25,241 nt of DNA from a virus. The translations under genes and the position numbers were made by a program. The DNA is taken from positions 1 through 25,241 of the IMG/VR virus record IMGVR_UViG_3300027721_000068; one strand, written 5' to 3'. The notes below the pieces were generated by a model. That model made no database searches and was not told the DNA's origin. It saw nothing but the letters and a program-made list of their open reading frames with translations. This document shows, piece after piece, positions 14,318-22,605 of this stretch. Numbering within the stretch: position 1 is the first letter of the stretch; the number at the start of each line of letters is the position of its first letter.

Positions 14318-17300
14318 ATGGCAACTAACAGTAAAGTATTTGTATCACCAGGTGTATATACTTCAGAAGTAGACTTAAGTTTCGTTGCACAAAGCGTTGG
14401 TGTTACCACTTTAGGTATTGTGGGAGAGACTTTAAAAGGACCTGCTTTCGAACCAATCTTTATCAGAAACTTTGATGAATTTACTGCATTTTTTGGTGGA
14501 ACATCTGCTGAGAAATTCGTAAATACTCAAATCCCTAAATATGAAGCGGCTTACATCGCAAAATCATATTTACAACAATCTAACCAATTATTCGTAACAA
14601 GAGTATTGGGATTATCAGGTTATGATGCAGGACCATCTTGGTCTATCGTAACTGTGGCAAACGTTGATCCAACAACAATCGGATTTGATTGTGCTAGTGG
14701 TGTAACGGTTGATTGTTTATTTGAATGTACATCAGCAAACACTGTTGATATCCTTGTTGATTTTACGGGATGTACAAACAACATATCATCTGTAGGATTT
14801 ACAAGTAACTTCCCAAGTCAAATTCAATCAATCTTAAATAATTCTTACCAACAATTTAATGGTGGGACATCAACTTTAAATGATGATATAACAGGAACAA
14901 TTTATGATATCATCACATTAGATATTCCTTCTTCAGGTCAAACAGTTATTGATTATTTCGGTTCTATTGATACTGATGATTATAATGTTTTACACCCAAT
15001 TTTTTCTGCGGGAACTGAGAATAACAATTTTAGTGTTCCTTCAGTCTCTTTAGATGCAACTAATCTTGAATCACCATTAAATGATTCTTGGTATTATGCA
15101 TTATTTGATAATACAGGAAATGGTAATTATACAGGTTTCTCATTCTATTCTTATGTGACGGGAACAACTGCCACATCAACATCAAGTAATTGTGCATCAT
15201 TTAACTCACTTAGTGTTGGAGGATCGGTTACTTCATTTGATCCTATTGTTTCAGGAGGTACAGGATATACCGCATCAACAAATCTAACAACAACAACAAT
15301 CACAGGTGTAGGTGCGGGATTAACCGTTGATATAGAGGTTGATGGTGCGAATGTTGTTACGGGAGTAACAGTTAATTGTGAAGGTAGTGGTTATCAAGTA
15401 GGTGATACTGTCCTAATTTCACAATTAACTTCTAACAATGATGCTTATGTTGTTGTTGGTATTGTTGGCGCAACTACTAACGGTATCATTAATTATAATA
15501 CAAACACAATAAACGTATGTTTACCATCTGGGACATCAACTTGTGTGTTATCTACGTTGGTTCCTACATTCAGCGCATGTACGAGTGGTGTTAGCGTTAA
15601 TTCGGTAATACAATCAAGTGGTGGGACATCAAATGATTTTTCATCAGGTTCTGTAACATATATATTAACATCTGAAGATAGTACTTTAACAACAACTTGG
15701 ACGGTTAATGTTCAAATAAATGATCCTTGTAATCCTTGTTCTTTCGCTAGTGGTGGAACACAAAATACAGGAGAAATAACAACTTGTTATTCAGGTCAAG
15801 TAGTAGGTAAATTATATCTATATACAGGTAATTCATTTACTGACTATGATGATATGGTAGTTGGAACATTAAGATCAAGAGGTATTTCTGATTATGTTGA
15901 TGGTACAAACCCAACATATGAAATAACAGGAGTTACTGATGTAACACTTGACATGACAGGACCTTATTCAGGTGTTGCTAAAAATCCTTATATGTCGTTC
16001 GTTATTAATGCGACAAATTATGAAGGAACTAATTATTCGTTTGAAACTTCTTTCACCGCGAGTGATGCTAAATACATACCTAAAGTGTTCGGAACTTCCA
16101 ATTTCGGAAAACCAAGAAATGTTGTTCCATTAATGTTGGAAGAAAGATTCCAAAACTTGTTAAATTATGCATACAAGAAAGGGTACATTAGAGGTTTAAG
16201 TAATAACCTAATTTCTTTGAATTCTGCTCAAAGTGAAGATTCAAATTCAATTGGGTGGTACTTGGATAGATACCAATCACCAAGTTCTCCTTGGGTTGTA
16301 TCTGAATTAAGAGGTACTAAAATTTATAACTTATTTAAGTTCTATACGATATCAGATGGTAATACTGCAAATACTGAAGTTAAAATATCTATTTCTGATA
16401 TCTCATTTGCAAATCAAACATTTACAGTATTGGTTCGTGATTATTTTGATAATGATTCGGCACCTACAGTATTGGAGAAATTCACAAACTGTACGTTAGA
16501 TCCAAGTCAAAATAACTTTATTGCAAAGAAGATTGGAACACTTGACGGTGAATATGAGTTGAATTCTAAATATGTTATGATTGAAATGAACGAAGATGCT
16601 CCGGTAGATGCGTTACCTTGTGGATTTGAAGGATTTAACTTTAGAGAGTATTCAGGAGCAATTCCTCCATTCCCAATTTATAAAACAAAATATGATTTCC
16701 CAGGTGAAGTAATTTATAACCCACCATTCGGTTTACCTACAGGTGGAGACAATTCCACTACAACAGGTGGTGATAACATAAGAAGAACTTATCTTGGTAT
16801 GTCAAATTTCTGGGGTTATGATAGTAACTTCTTTGAATATAAAGGTAAAAGAAACCCAATTTCATCTTGTAATTTAGAAGGTGGTGAGTGGTCTTACAGA
16901 ACAAAAGGTTACCATATGGATAAAAACGCAAGTGGTCTTACGATCTCAAGTGCGTTTGCTACAAGTGGAACACCAAGATTCTTTGTTGGGGACGCACCGT
17001 TTGCATCTGAACCAACAAGTGAGTTAAGTCCTTACTACAGAATATTCTCAAGAAAATTCACTTTGTTTGTACAAGGAGGATTTGACGGATGGGATATCTA
17101 TAGAGAATTTAGAACTAACGGTGATAAATATGTTTTAGGTAGAATAGGATTCCTTAACGGGGCTTGTCCTACAGATAGATACCCAACGGCATCTGGATGG
17201 GGAGCGTTTAAACAAATCTCTATTGGTGATGGAACTCGTACTTGGGCAAATACTGACTACTACGCATACTTGTTAGGTATTAGAACATTCTCTAACCCTG

Positions 17301-18142
17301 AAGCGGTTAATATCAATGTATTTGTTACTCCGGGTATTGATTATGTTAATAACTCTGATTTAGTTGAATCAGCAATTGATATGGTTGAAAACGAAAGAGC
17401 GGATTCATTGTATATCACAACAACACCTGATTACAACTTGTTCCTACCAACAACAACAGGTATTGACGGATTAATCTACCCACAAGAGGCGGTTGATAAT
17501 TTAGATACAACAGGTATTGATTCCAACTACACGGCAACTTACTATCCTTGGGTATTAACTCGTGATAGTGTTAACAACACACAAATCTACATTCCACCAA
17601 CGGCTGAGGTGACAAGAAACTTGGCATTAACTGATAATATCGCCTTCCCTTGGTTTGCAGCAGCGGGTTACACTCGTGGTATTGTAAATGCGGTTAAAGC
17701 ACGTAAGAAGTTGACTCAAGAAGATAGAGACACACTTTACCTTGGAAGACTTAACCCAATTGCAACCTTCTCTGATGTTGGTACAGTAATTTGGGGTAAT
17801 AAGACCCTTCAATCAAGAGAATCCGCACTTGATAGAATCAACGTAAGAAGATTGTTATTACAAGCACGTAAGTTGATATCTTCAGTTTCAGTTAGATTGT
17901 TGTTTGATCAAAATGACGAACAAGTAAGACAAGATTTCTTAAATGCGGTTAATCCAATTTTAGACTCTATTAGAAGAGACCGAGGTTTATATGATTTCCG
18001 AGTTACAGTTTCAAGTGATACTGCGGACTTAGACAGAAATCAAATGACGGGTAAGATTTATATCAAACCAACTCGTTCACTTGAATTTATAGATATTACA
18101 TTCTACATTACTCCAACAGGAGCATCGTTCGAAAATATCTAA
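14318..18142 (+). CDS. 18: Tail sheath protein (T4 gp18-like) with large insertion
   Basis: A 1274-residue sheath, roughly twice T4 gp18 (659). The N-terminus is typical: VSPGVYTSEVDLSF, then TLGIVGETLKGPAFEPI, and AKSYLQQSNQLFVTRVLGLSGYDAGPSW (73-107 region). Core sequence resumes near residue 510 (DDMVVGTLRSRG), then YIPKVFGT and the conserved C-terminal contraction domain, ending FVTVSSD-like segments (FRVTVSSDTADLDRN) and IDITFYITPTGASFE. In between, about 390 residues form a Ser/Thr/Gly/Asn-rich, Cys-containing beta-type insertion, including VSGGTGYTASTNLTTT and GSGYQVGDTVLIS, like adhesin or fibre repeat modules. The insertion probably decorates the outside of the sheath. It has its own promoter-like box and is followed by a strong terminator. 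Confidence 0.95.
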   Translation: MATNSKVFVSPGVYTSEVDLSFVAQSVGVTTLGIVGETLKGPAFEPIFIRNFDEFTAFFGGTSAEKFVNTQIPKYEAAYIAKSYLQQSNQLFVTRVLGLSGYDAGPSWSIVTVANVDPTTIGFDCASGVTVDCLFECTSANTVDILVDFTGCTNNISSVGFTSNFPSQIQSILNNSYQQFNGGTSTLNDDITGTIYDIITLDIPSSGQTVIDYFGSIDTDDYNVLHPIFSAGTENNNFSVPSVSLDATNLESPLNDSWYYALFDNTGNGNYTGFSFYSYVTGTTATSTSSNCASFNSLSVGGSVTSFDPIVSGGTGYTASTNLTTTTITGVGAGLTVDIEVDGANVVTGVTVNCEGSGYQVGDTVLISQLTSNNDAYVVVGIVGATTNGIINYNTNTINVCLPSGTSTCVLSTLVPTFSACTSGVSVNSVIQSSGGTSNDFSSGSVTYILTSEDSTLTTTWTVNVQINDPCNPCSFASGGTQNTGEITTCYSGQVVGKLYLYTGNSFTDYDDMVVGTLRSRGISDYVDGTNPTYEITGVTDVTLDMTGPYSGVAKNPYMSFVINATNYEGTNYSFETSFTASDAKYIPKVFGTSNFGKPRNVVPLMLEERFQNLLNYAYKKGYIRGLSNNLISLNSAQSEDSNSIGWYLDRYQSPSSPWVVSELRGTKIYNLFKFYTISDGNTANTEVKISISDISFANQTFTVLVRDYFDNDSAPTVLEKFTNCTLDPSQNNFIAKKIGTLDGEYELNSKYVMIEMNEDAPVDALPCGFEGFNFREYSGAIPPFPIYKTKYDFPGEVIYNPPFGLPTGGDNSTTTGGDNIRRTYLGMSNFWGYDSNFFEYKGKRNPISSCNLEGGEWSYRTKGYHMDKNASGLTISSAFATSGTPRFFVGDAPFASEPTSELSPYYRIFSRKFTLFVQGGFDGWDIYREFRTNGDKYVLGRIGFLNGACPTDRYPTASGWGAFKQISIGDGTRTWANTDYYAYLLGIRTFSNPEAVNINVFVTPGIDYVNNSDLVESAIDMVENERADSLYITTTPDYNLFLPTTTGIDGLIYPQEAVDNLDTTGIDSNYTATYYPWVLTRDSVNNTQIYIPPTAEVTRNLALTDNIAFPWFAAAGYTRGIVNAVKARKKLTQEDRDTLYLGRLNPIATFSDVGTVIWGNKTLQSRESALDRINVRRLLLQARKLISSVSVRLLFDQNDEQVRQDFLNAVNPILDSIRRDRGLYDFRVTVSSDTADLDRNQMTGKIYIKPTRSLEFIDITFYITPTGASFENI

Positions 18143-18160
18143 AAAAAACAATAATAAAAG

Positions 18161-18188
18161 AAAAGGGAGACAAGTTCTCCCTTTTTTT
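18161..18188 (+). terminator. Intrinsic terminator after tail sheath
   Basis: A perfect 10-bp stem, AAAAGGGAGA (18161-18170) with TCTCCCTTTT (18176-18185), a 5-nt loop CAAGT, and a T-run (18182-18188). Classic rho-independent form. Confidence 0.85.
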
Positions 18189-18195
18189 ATTTATA
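18188..18195 (+). promoter_or_regulatory. Promoter-like box overlapping the terminator T-run
   Basis: TATTTATA begins at the last T of the sheath terminator and ends 14 nt before ATG 18210, the same spacing as at 1305, 20706 and 22606. The earlier in-frame ATG at 18195 overlaps the box and is therefore unlikely to be the start. Confidence 0.45.
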
Positions 18196-18209
18196 TGATA
18201 TTTATTAAT

Positions 18210-19109
18210 ATGAATTATAAAATTTTAACCAGACAAATCATTACCGAAATGGTAAATGAAATAGAAGAAAAACAATATGGTTTAAAGTATTATGCTTTTG
18301 ATTGGGACGATAATCTAATGAAAATGCCAACACAAATTGTTCTAAAGAATGAAGAAGGTAATGAAGTTGGTATGTCAACTGAAGACTTTGCGGAATATAG
18401 AACCGAGATTGGAGAAAAACCATTTAACTATAATGGTGAGACTATTATTGGTTTTGGTAATGATCCGTTCAGATATTTTAGAACTGCGGGTGATCAAAAA
18501 TTCTTACGTGATATAGAAAATGCTCCATTAGTGAGAGGTCCTTGGATGGATTTTGTTGAGGCAGTTAACAACGGGTCAATTTTTTCAATCATTACCGCTA
18601 GAGGACATAATCCAAATACCCTTAAAAAAGGTGTTTATAAATTAATAATGATGGGTCGTGGTGGTTTAGATAAAGAACAACTAGTTGATAGTTTAAATAT
18701 TTATAGACAAAAAATGGGACTTAAACCAATGTCTGATGAAAATACCTTAATTAAAGATTATTTAGATAGATGTAAATTTTATCCGGTAAGTTTTGGTGAA
18801 GGATCTGCAACCAACCCTGAAGAAGGTAAAGTTCGGGCGATGGAAGAATTTATAAGTTATGTGAAAAGATTATCACTTAGATTACAGAAAAAAGAATATC
18901 AATTTGTAAATGATGTGAGTAATAAATTTGTTCCAGTTGCACCTATGGTAGGATTTTCAGATGATGATATAAGAAATGTTGATGTTATGAAAAAACATTT
19001 TGAAAAAGAACCAGATAATATATTAAGAACTTATCATACTAAAGATGATGAAAAAACTATGCTAGAGCAACTAATTAATAGAACAATATTAAAAATTAAG
19101 TCAAAGTAA
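18210..19109 (+). CDS. HAD-superfamily hydrolase between sheath and tube genes
   Basis: A 299-residue protein with a HAD (haloacid dehalogenase) core. Motif I is AFDWDDNLMKMPT (nucleophile D31, D33), motif II is SIITARGHNP (T129), and the acidic motif IV is VGFSDDDIRNVD (D251-D253). The large insert between motifs I and II is a cap-type region. Many HAD enzymes are phosphatases acting on nucleotides, sugars or nucleic acid ends; the substrate cannot be read here. It begins MNYKILTRQIITEMVNEIEE: the catalytic domain starts only at ~residue 25, and I-T-E at 11-13 resembles the MKIIITE leader of the minus-strand repeat proteins. Start 18210 is chosen over 18195 from the promoter-like box position. 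Its location between sheath and tube is unusual, since these are neighbours in T4. Confidence 0.8.
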   Translation: MNYKILTRQIITEMVNEIEEKQYGLKYYAFDWDDNLMKMPTQIVLKNEEGNEVGMSTEDFAEYRTEIGEKPFNYNGETIIGFGNDPFRYFRTAGDQKFLRDIENAPLVRGPWMDFVEAVNNGSIFSIITARGHNPNTLKKGVYKLIMMGRGGLDKEQLVDSLNIYRQKMGLKPMSDENTLIKDYLDRCKFYPVSFGEGSATNPEEGKVRAMEEFISYVKRLSLRLQKKEYQFVNDVSNKFVPVAPMVGFSDDDIRNVDVMKKHFEKEPDNILRTYHTKDDEKTMLEQLINRTILKIKSK

Positions 19110-19130
19110 ATAGAAAAATTATTACTCCGG

Positions 19131-19140
19131 TATATTTATA
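19131..19140 (+). promoter_or_regulatory. Promoter-like box before tail tube gene
   Basis: CCGG followed by TATATTTATA and ATAAAAACAATAAAC, ending 36 nt before ATG 19177. Close twin of the 1741-1750 box. Confidence 0.55.
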
Positions 19141-19176
19141 ATAAAAACAATAAACTAAAAATTAAAATAAAAAATT

Positions 19177-19665
19177 ATGGCTGATTTATTAATGAAAATG
19201 CCAGTTCCTTACGAACCGAAAAGACAGAACCGATTTATAGTAAGATTTCCATCATCATTGGGGATAAACGAGTGGTTTGTTGAAAGTGCTGCAAGACCAA
19301 AAATTAAAATAAATCCAGTTGAGATTCAATTCTTAAATACATCAACATATGTTGCAGGTAGATTTAATTGGGAAGCGTTAACAGTTAAATTCCGTGACCC
19401 AATTGGACCATCAGCGGCTCAAGCATTAATGGAATGGGTTCGTTTATGTGCTGAATCTGTTACAGGACGTATGGGTTATGCTGCTGGATACAAGAAAAAT
19501 ATTGATATTGAAATGTTAGACCCAACAGGTGTGGTTGTTGAGAAATGGATATTAGAAGGGGCATTTTTGACTGGTGTTGATTTTGGCACATTGGCGTATA
19601 ATGCAGATGCGTTAGCGGACATTAGTGCAACAATCCAAATGGATCGTTGTATATTAGTTTACTAG
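19177..19665 (+). CDS. 19: Tail tube protein (T4 gp19-like)
   Basis: A 162-residue protein, the same size as T4 gp19 (163). The N-terminal PYEPKRQNRFIVRFPSSLGI, the central FNWEALTVKFRDPIGPSAAQ and MEWVRLCAESVTGRMGY, and the C-terminal LEGAFLTGVDFGTLAYNADA are all typical of the gp19 family of stacked-hexamer tube proteins. It builds the inner tube through which DNA passes, inside the sheath encoded upstream. The promoter-like box with a long A-rich leader and the strong terminator downstream make it a single-gene, presumably highly expressed transcription unit. Confidence 0.95.
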   Translation: MADLLMKMPVPYEPKRQNRFIVRFPSSLGINEWFVESAARPKIKINPVEIQFLNTSTYVAGRFNWEALTVKFRDPIGPSAAQALMEWVRLCAESVTGRMGYAAGYKKNIDIEMLDPTGVVVEKWILEGAFLTGVDFGTLAYNADALADISATIQMDRCILVY

Positions 19666-19686
19666 TTTTTTTACTTCAAAATAATA

Positions 19687-19724
19687 AAAACCTACAAGAT
19701 TTACAATAGTCTTGTAGGTTTTTT
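19687..19724 (+). terminator. Intrinsic terminator after tail tube
   Basis: A perfect 13-bp stem, AAAACCTACAAGA (19687-19699) with TCTTGTAGGTTTT (19710-19722), a 10-nt loop, and a T-run to 19724. Confidence 0.9.
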
Positions 19725-19770
19725 ATTTACTATGGTCTAATGTGAATTATTTTTTAATAAAAAGAATTAT

Positions 19771-20535
19771 ATGGAAAATGATGCATCACAATATGGTCAA
19801 ATGGATTTTAATTTACCACACGATGTGGTAGAACTTCCCTCAAAAGGTATATTTTATAAATCAAAAAAGAAAAGTGTGAAAGTTGGGTACTTAACGGCAT
19901 CCGATGAAAATATTTTATCAAACATAAACCCTAACAAATCAATTAAAGAATCGGTTGTTTTACCTTTATTACGAGGTAAAATATATGAATCTGATCTTAG
20001 ACCTGAAGATCTGTTAGATGGTGATTTAGAAGCTTTGTTAATATTTTTACGTAACACATCGTTTGGTCCAGAATATAACGTTAAACTTACTGACCCACAA
20101 ACAAATAAAGAATTTACCACAGATGTTTTATTAGATGAACTTAACATTAAAAAAACTAATGAATTACCTGACAATGATGGTTGTTTAACTACGACATTAC
20201 CAAGAAGTAAGGTGGTTGTAAGATTAAAATTCTTAACCTTAAGAGATTCAATGGAAATGGATAGAACTCTACTTGAATATCCTTTAGGAAGGATACCCCC
20301 AACAACGACATTAAGATTAAGTAAAATGATTGTTGATATTGATGGGGACTCTGATAAAGGAAAAATTGCCAAATTTATTGAGACAATGCCCATTATGGAT
20401 TCAAAACATATTAGTAAGTTCATGAATAGTAATGAACCTAGATTAGATTTAACTAAAGAAGTTTTCGCCCCGTCTGGAGAAAGAGTAATGGTAAACATTG
20501 CTTTTGGGGTGGAGTTTTTTCGGCCTTTCTTCTAA
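19771..20535 (+). CDS. Baseplate hub / tail assembly protein (T4 gp26-like), short frame
   Basis: A 254-residue protein resembling the T4 gp26 baseplate-hub family (PF12322-type): the opening VVELPSKGIFYKSKKKSVKV, then GYLTASDENILS, the LLDGDLEALLIFLRNTSFG block, and the ending PSGERVMVNIAFGVEFF. In T4 the protein is needed for hub assembly. It lies just before the tape measure gene, the position of tail-assembly chaperones in many phages. Near the 3' end the codons GAG TTT TTT CGG (20512-20523) precede a stop by only five codons, and the +1 frame is open through the stop to 20674, giving a possible 300-residue extended form (listed separately). It follows the tube terminator; no clear TATTTATA box is seen before it. 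Confidence 0.75.
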   Translation: MENDASQYGQMDFNLPHDVVELPSKGIFYKSKKKSVKVGYLTASDENILSNINPNKSIKESVVLPLLRGKIYESDLRPEDLLDGDLEALLIFLRNTSFGPEYNVKLTDPQTNKEFTTDVLLDELNIKKTNELPDNDGCLTTTLPRSKVVVRLKFLTLRDSMEMDRTLLEYPLGRIPPTTTLRLSKMIVDIDGDSDKGKIAKFIETMPIMDSKHISKFMNSNEPRLDLTKEVFAPSGERVMVNIAFGVEFFRPFF

Positions 20536-20674
20536 ATATTCGGCAATACTCCTTGATGAGTATTATTTTATGTCAAAATTTTTAAGAACTTCATATACTG
20601 AATTTTTAAAAATGCCAACTTATATTCGTAGATATTTGGTGGATAAAATTATTGAAGACCATAAAAAACAATAA
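20495..20674 (+). CDS. +1-frame extension of the gp26-like protein (putative programmed frameshift), or 34-residue small gene
   Basis: The +1 frame is open from 20495 to TAA at 20672-20674 and overlaps the last 41 nt of the gp26-like gene. Its own ATG at 20570 would give only 34 residues, MSKFLRTSYTEFLKMPTYIR and on to DHKKQ. Read as an extension from the TTT TTT C site, the added ~50 residues include SKYSAILLDEYYFMSKF before that ATG, and the whole reads as one helical domain ending in LKMPTYIRRYL, a pattern common at the C-terminus of gp26-like and gpT-like tail chaperones. The conserved-looking part starts upstream of the ATG, so fusion is favoured over an independent gene. Either product would act with the tape measure encoded next. 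Confidence 0.55.
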   Translation, partial: TLLLGWSFFGLSSKYSAILLDEYYFMSKFLRTSYTEFLKMPTYIRRYLVDKIIEDHKKQ

Positions 20675-20680
20675 AAAAAG

Positions 20681-20688
20681 TATTTATT
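20681..20688 (+). promoter_or_regulatory. Promoter-like box before tape measure gene
   Basis: AG followed by TATTTATT and GTAAATTG, ending 17 nt before ATG 20706. Confidence 0.4.
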
Positions 20689-20705
20689 GTAAATTGTAAT
20701 TTTTT

Positions 20706-22562
20706 ATGTTAAAACTTGATGGACCTAAAGATGTTAAAATTGGTGCGAATATTACTGAAGCCACAGAAGGTGTTGATAAACTTATTGATGTTGCGGCAAT
20801 TCTAAATAGTGTTGATCTAAAAAGACCTTTTGATGCGCTATTAGAAACGGGAAATCAATTATATAAAAATCTCGGACCTTCAGGTATATTGGGAGCAATT
20901 AAAAAACTTGATGAGGAAGCGTCAAGTTTAGTTAGAACTTTTGGTATAAGTAAACTCCGTGCGAAAGAATTTACATCAACAATTGCACAGGCAATACCGA
21001 TGTTTGTATCATTTGGTGCAACTGTTGAGGATGCTTCACTAACATTAGCAGAAATTGGTACAAGTTTTGGGTCTAACGTATCGTTAGGCGCGGAATCACT
21101 AGCAAGTTTAAAGGCGACATCTATTGTGACTGGAGTTTCGGTTAAAGATTTAGCGGGTAAATTTAGGGATGTTGGTATTGGGATTGGTGATGTTGGTGCA
21201 AGAATGTTAGAAGTTAATAATGTTGCAAGACAATCAGGGGCTTTAGTTTCAGCAGTTTCAACTGGTGTTGTTAATAATCTTGACAAAATGAACATATACA
21301 ATTTTGATGGAGGTACCAAGGGTCTTGCTAAAATGGCGGCACAGGCATCAAAATTAGGGATTAATATGGATTCTGTATTTGTTACAATTGATAAGGCGTT
21401 TAATCCTGAAACTGCCATTGAGATGGCTGCCGGATTACAAAGATTAGGTGTTGCTTCAAGTGAGTTATTGGATCCGTTAAGAATGATGGATTTAGCTCAA
21501 AATGATCCTGGAGAGTTACAAAATCAAATTGTTAATCTTAGTAAAGAATTTACGGTATTTAATAAACAAAATAATCAATTTGAAATTTTACCTGGAGCTA
21601 AGAGAAGAATGGTGGAAATTGGTAAGGAACTTGGTTTGGGTGCCGGAGAATTCCAAAAGATGGCAATAAATGCGGGTAATTTAGATTATAAGATGAAACA
21701 AATTAAATTCTCTCCAAATATTAAAGACGAAGATAGAGAATTAGTTGCTACGATGTCTCAAATTGGTTCTAAAGGAGACTTTAAAGGTTTGGCAACTGTT
21801 ATGGTTGAAAAAAAGGATGACAAAGGATTAGGTACTGGATATTATGAAGAAAAATTAGTTAGTGCGCTTTCATCAAAAGATGTAGAAAATTTAGCAGAAC
21901 AACAACTTGGTAGTCAAATGTCTATGGAGGATATTGCAAGAAATCAATTAGACGAATTAAAAAAGACTGCATCAGGAATTAATGAAATAATTGCTTCGGG
22001 TAAATTTGGTATTGCATCTAGTAAAACAAGTCAAACTTTTTATAAAGGTACTTTGAGTGAAATTGATAAAACAGTTAGAAATGAGGTTCCTGATGGGTAT
22101 AAAGATTCTGAAACTTATGGTCTTGGTGTTGATGAAATTGCGAAAGATATAAAAGATTTATTTAGTTTAAGTTTTGATGATCTATTAACTAAAACCTCAA
22201 AATTCGCTAAAGATGCTTGGGACAAGATCGGTAATTTTGATTTTGGTATGGGTGGTGGTGAAGGTATGGAAAATACCCAAACGGGTAAAAGTATCCCATC
22301 TTTAAATCCTAATATGTCCCTTGATAAAGCGTTATCTGAGGGTAATAGTAATGTACCATCGGCAACATCAACAACACCAATAAAAGTTGATATCACACAT
22401 ACTTTTGATTTTAATAATTTACCATCAAATATGACAAACGAACAAATAACAACAATTTTAAAAGATTGGGCAAAAACAAATATTACTCAAGATGAGGCTC
22501 AAAATATTCTTAAAGTTGGTGGTGGAACTAATAATGGTTTAACTCCCAATAAAAAACGATAA
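20706..22562 (+). CDS. Tape measure protein
   Basis: A 618-residue, largely helical protein that is Ala/Gly/Ser-rich and has no enzyme motif. The region 60-200 holds typical tape-measure segments: LRAKEFTSTIAQAIPMFVSF, ATVEDASLTLAEIGTSFGSN and TGVSVKDLAGKFRDVG. Length fits a tail of T4 size (T4 gp29 has 590). The protein sets tail length during assembly and is thought to leave the tube with the DNA. A Gly/Asn/Ser/Pro-rich low-complexity stretch (about 517-560) precedes a short C-terminal domain (VDITHTFDFNNLPSNMTNEQ). Its place after the gp26-like assembly protein and before the baseplate gene is the expected one. It has its own promoter-like box 17 nt upstream. Confidence 0.8.
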   Translation: MLKLDGPKDVKIGANITEATEGVDKLIDVAAILNSVDLKRPFDALLETGNQLYKNLGPSGILGAIKKLDEEASSLVRTFGISKLRAKEFTSTIAQAIPMFVSFGATVEDASLTLAEIGTSFGSNVSLGAESLASLKATSIVTGVSVKDLAGKFRDVGIGIGDVGARMLEVNNVARQSGALVSAVSTGVVNNLDKMNIYNFDGGTKGLAKMAAQASKLGINMDSVFVTIDKAFNPETAIEMAAGLQRLGVASSELLDPLRMMDLAQNDPGELQNQIVNLSKEFTVFNKQNNQFEILPGAKRRMVEIGKELGLGAGEFQKMAINAGNLDYKMKQIKFSPNIKDEDRELVATMSQIGSKGDFKGLATVMVEKKDDKGLGTGYYEEKLVSALSSKDVENLAEQQLGSQMSMEDIARNQLDELKKTASGINEIIASGKFGIASSKTSQTFYKGTLSEIDKTVRNEVPDGYKDSETYGLGVDEIAKDIKDLFSLSFDDLLTKTSKFAKDAWDKIGNFDFGMGGGEGMENTQTGKSIPSLNPNMSLDKALSEGNSNVPSATSTTPIKVDITHTFDFNNLPSNMTNEQITTILKDWAKTNITQDEAQNILKVGGGTNNGLTPNKKR

Positions 22563-22582
22563 TAAAAAAAATACATCTAAGG

Positions 22583-22590
22583 TATTTATA
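22583..22590 (+). promoter_or_regulatory. Promoter-like box before baseplate gene
   Basis: AAGG followed by TATTTATA and AGATAAAGG, ending 15 nt before ATG 22606. Confidence 0.5.
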
Positions 22591-22605
22591 AGATAAAGGT
22601 TAAAT

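Noticed and set aside
19854-20498. Long minus-strand open frame opposite the gp26-like gene
   Set aside because: It is a mirror of a well-supported gene, with biased composition (Ser/Leu-rich) and no leader or box.
20855-21418. Minus-strand open frame opposite the tape measure
   Set aside because: Shadow of the tape-measure codon pattern; no homology seen and no promoter-like box.
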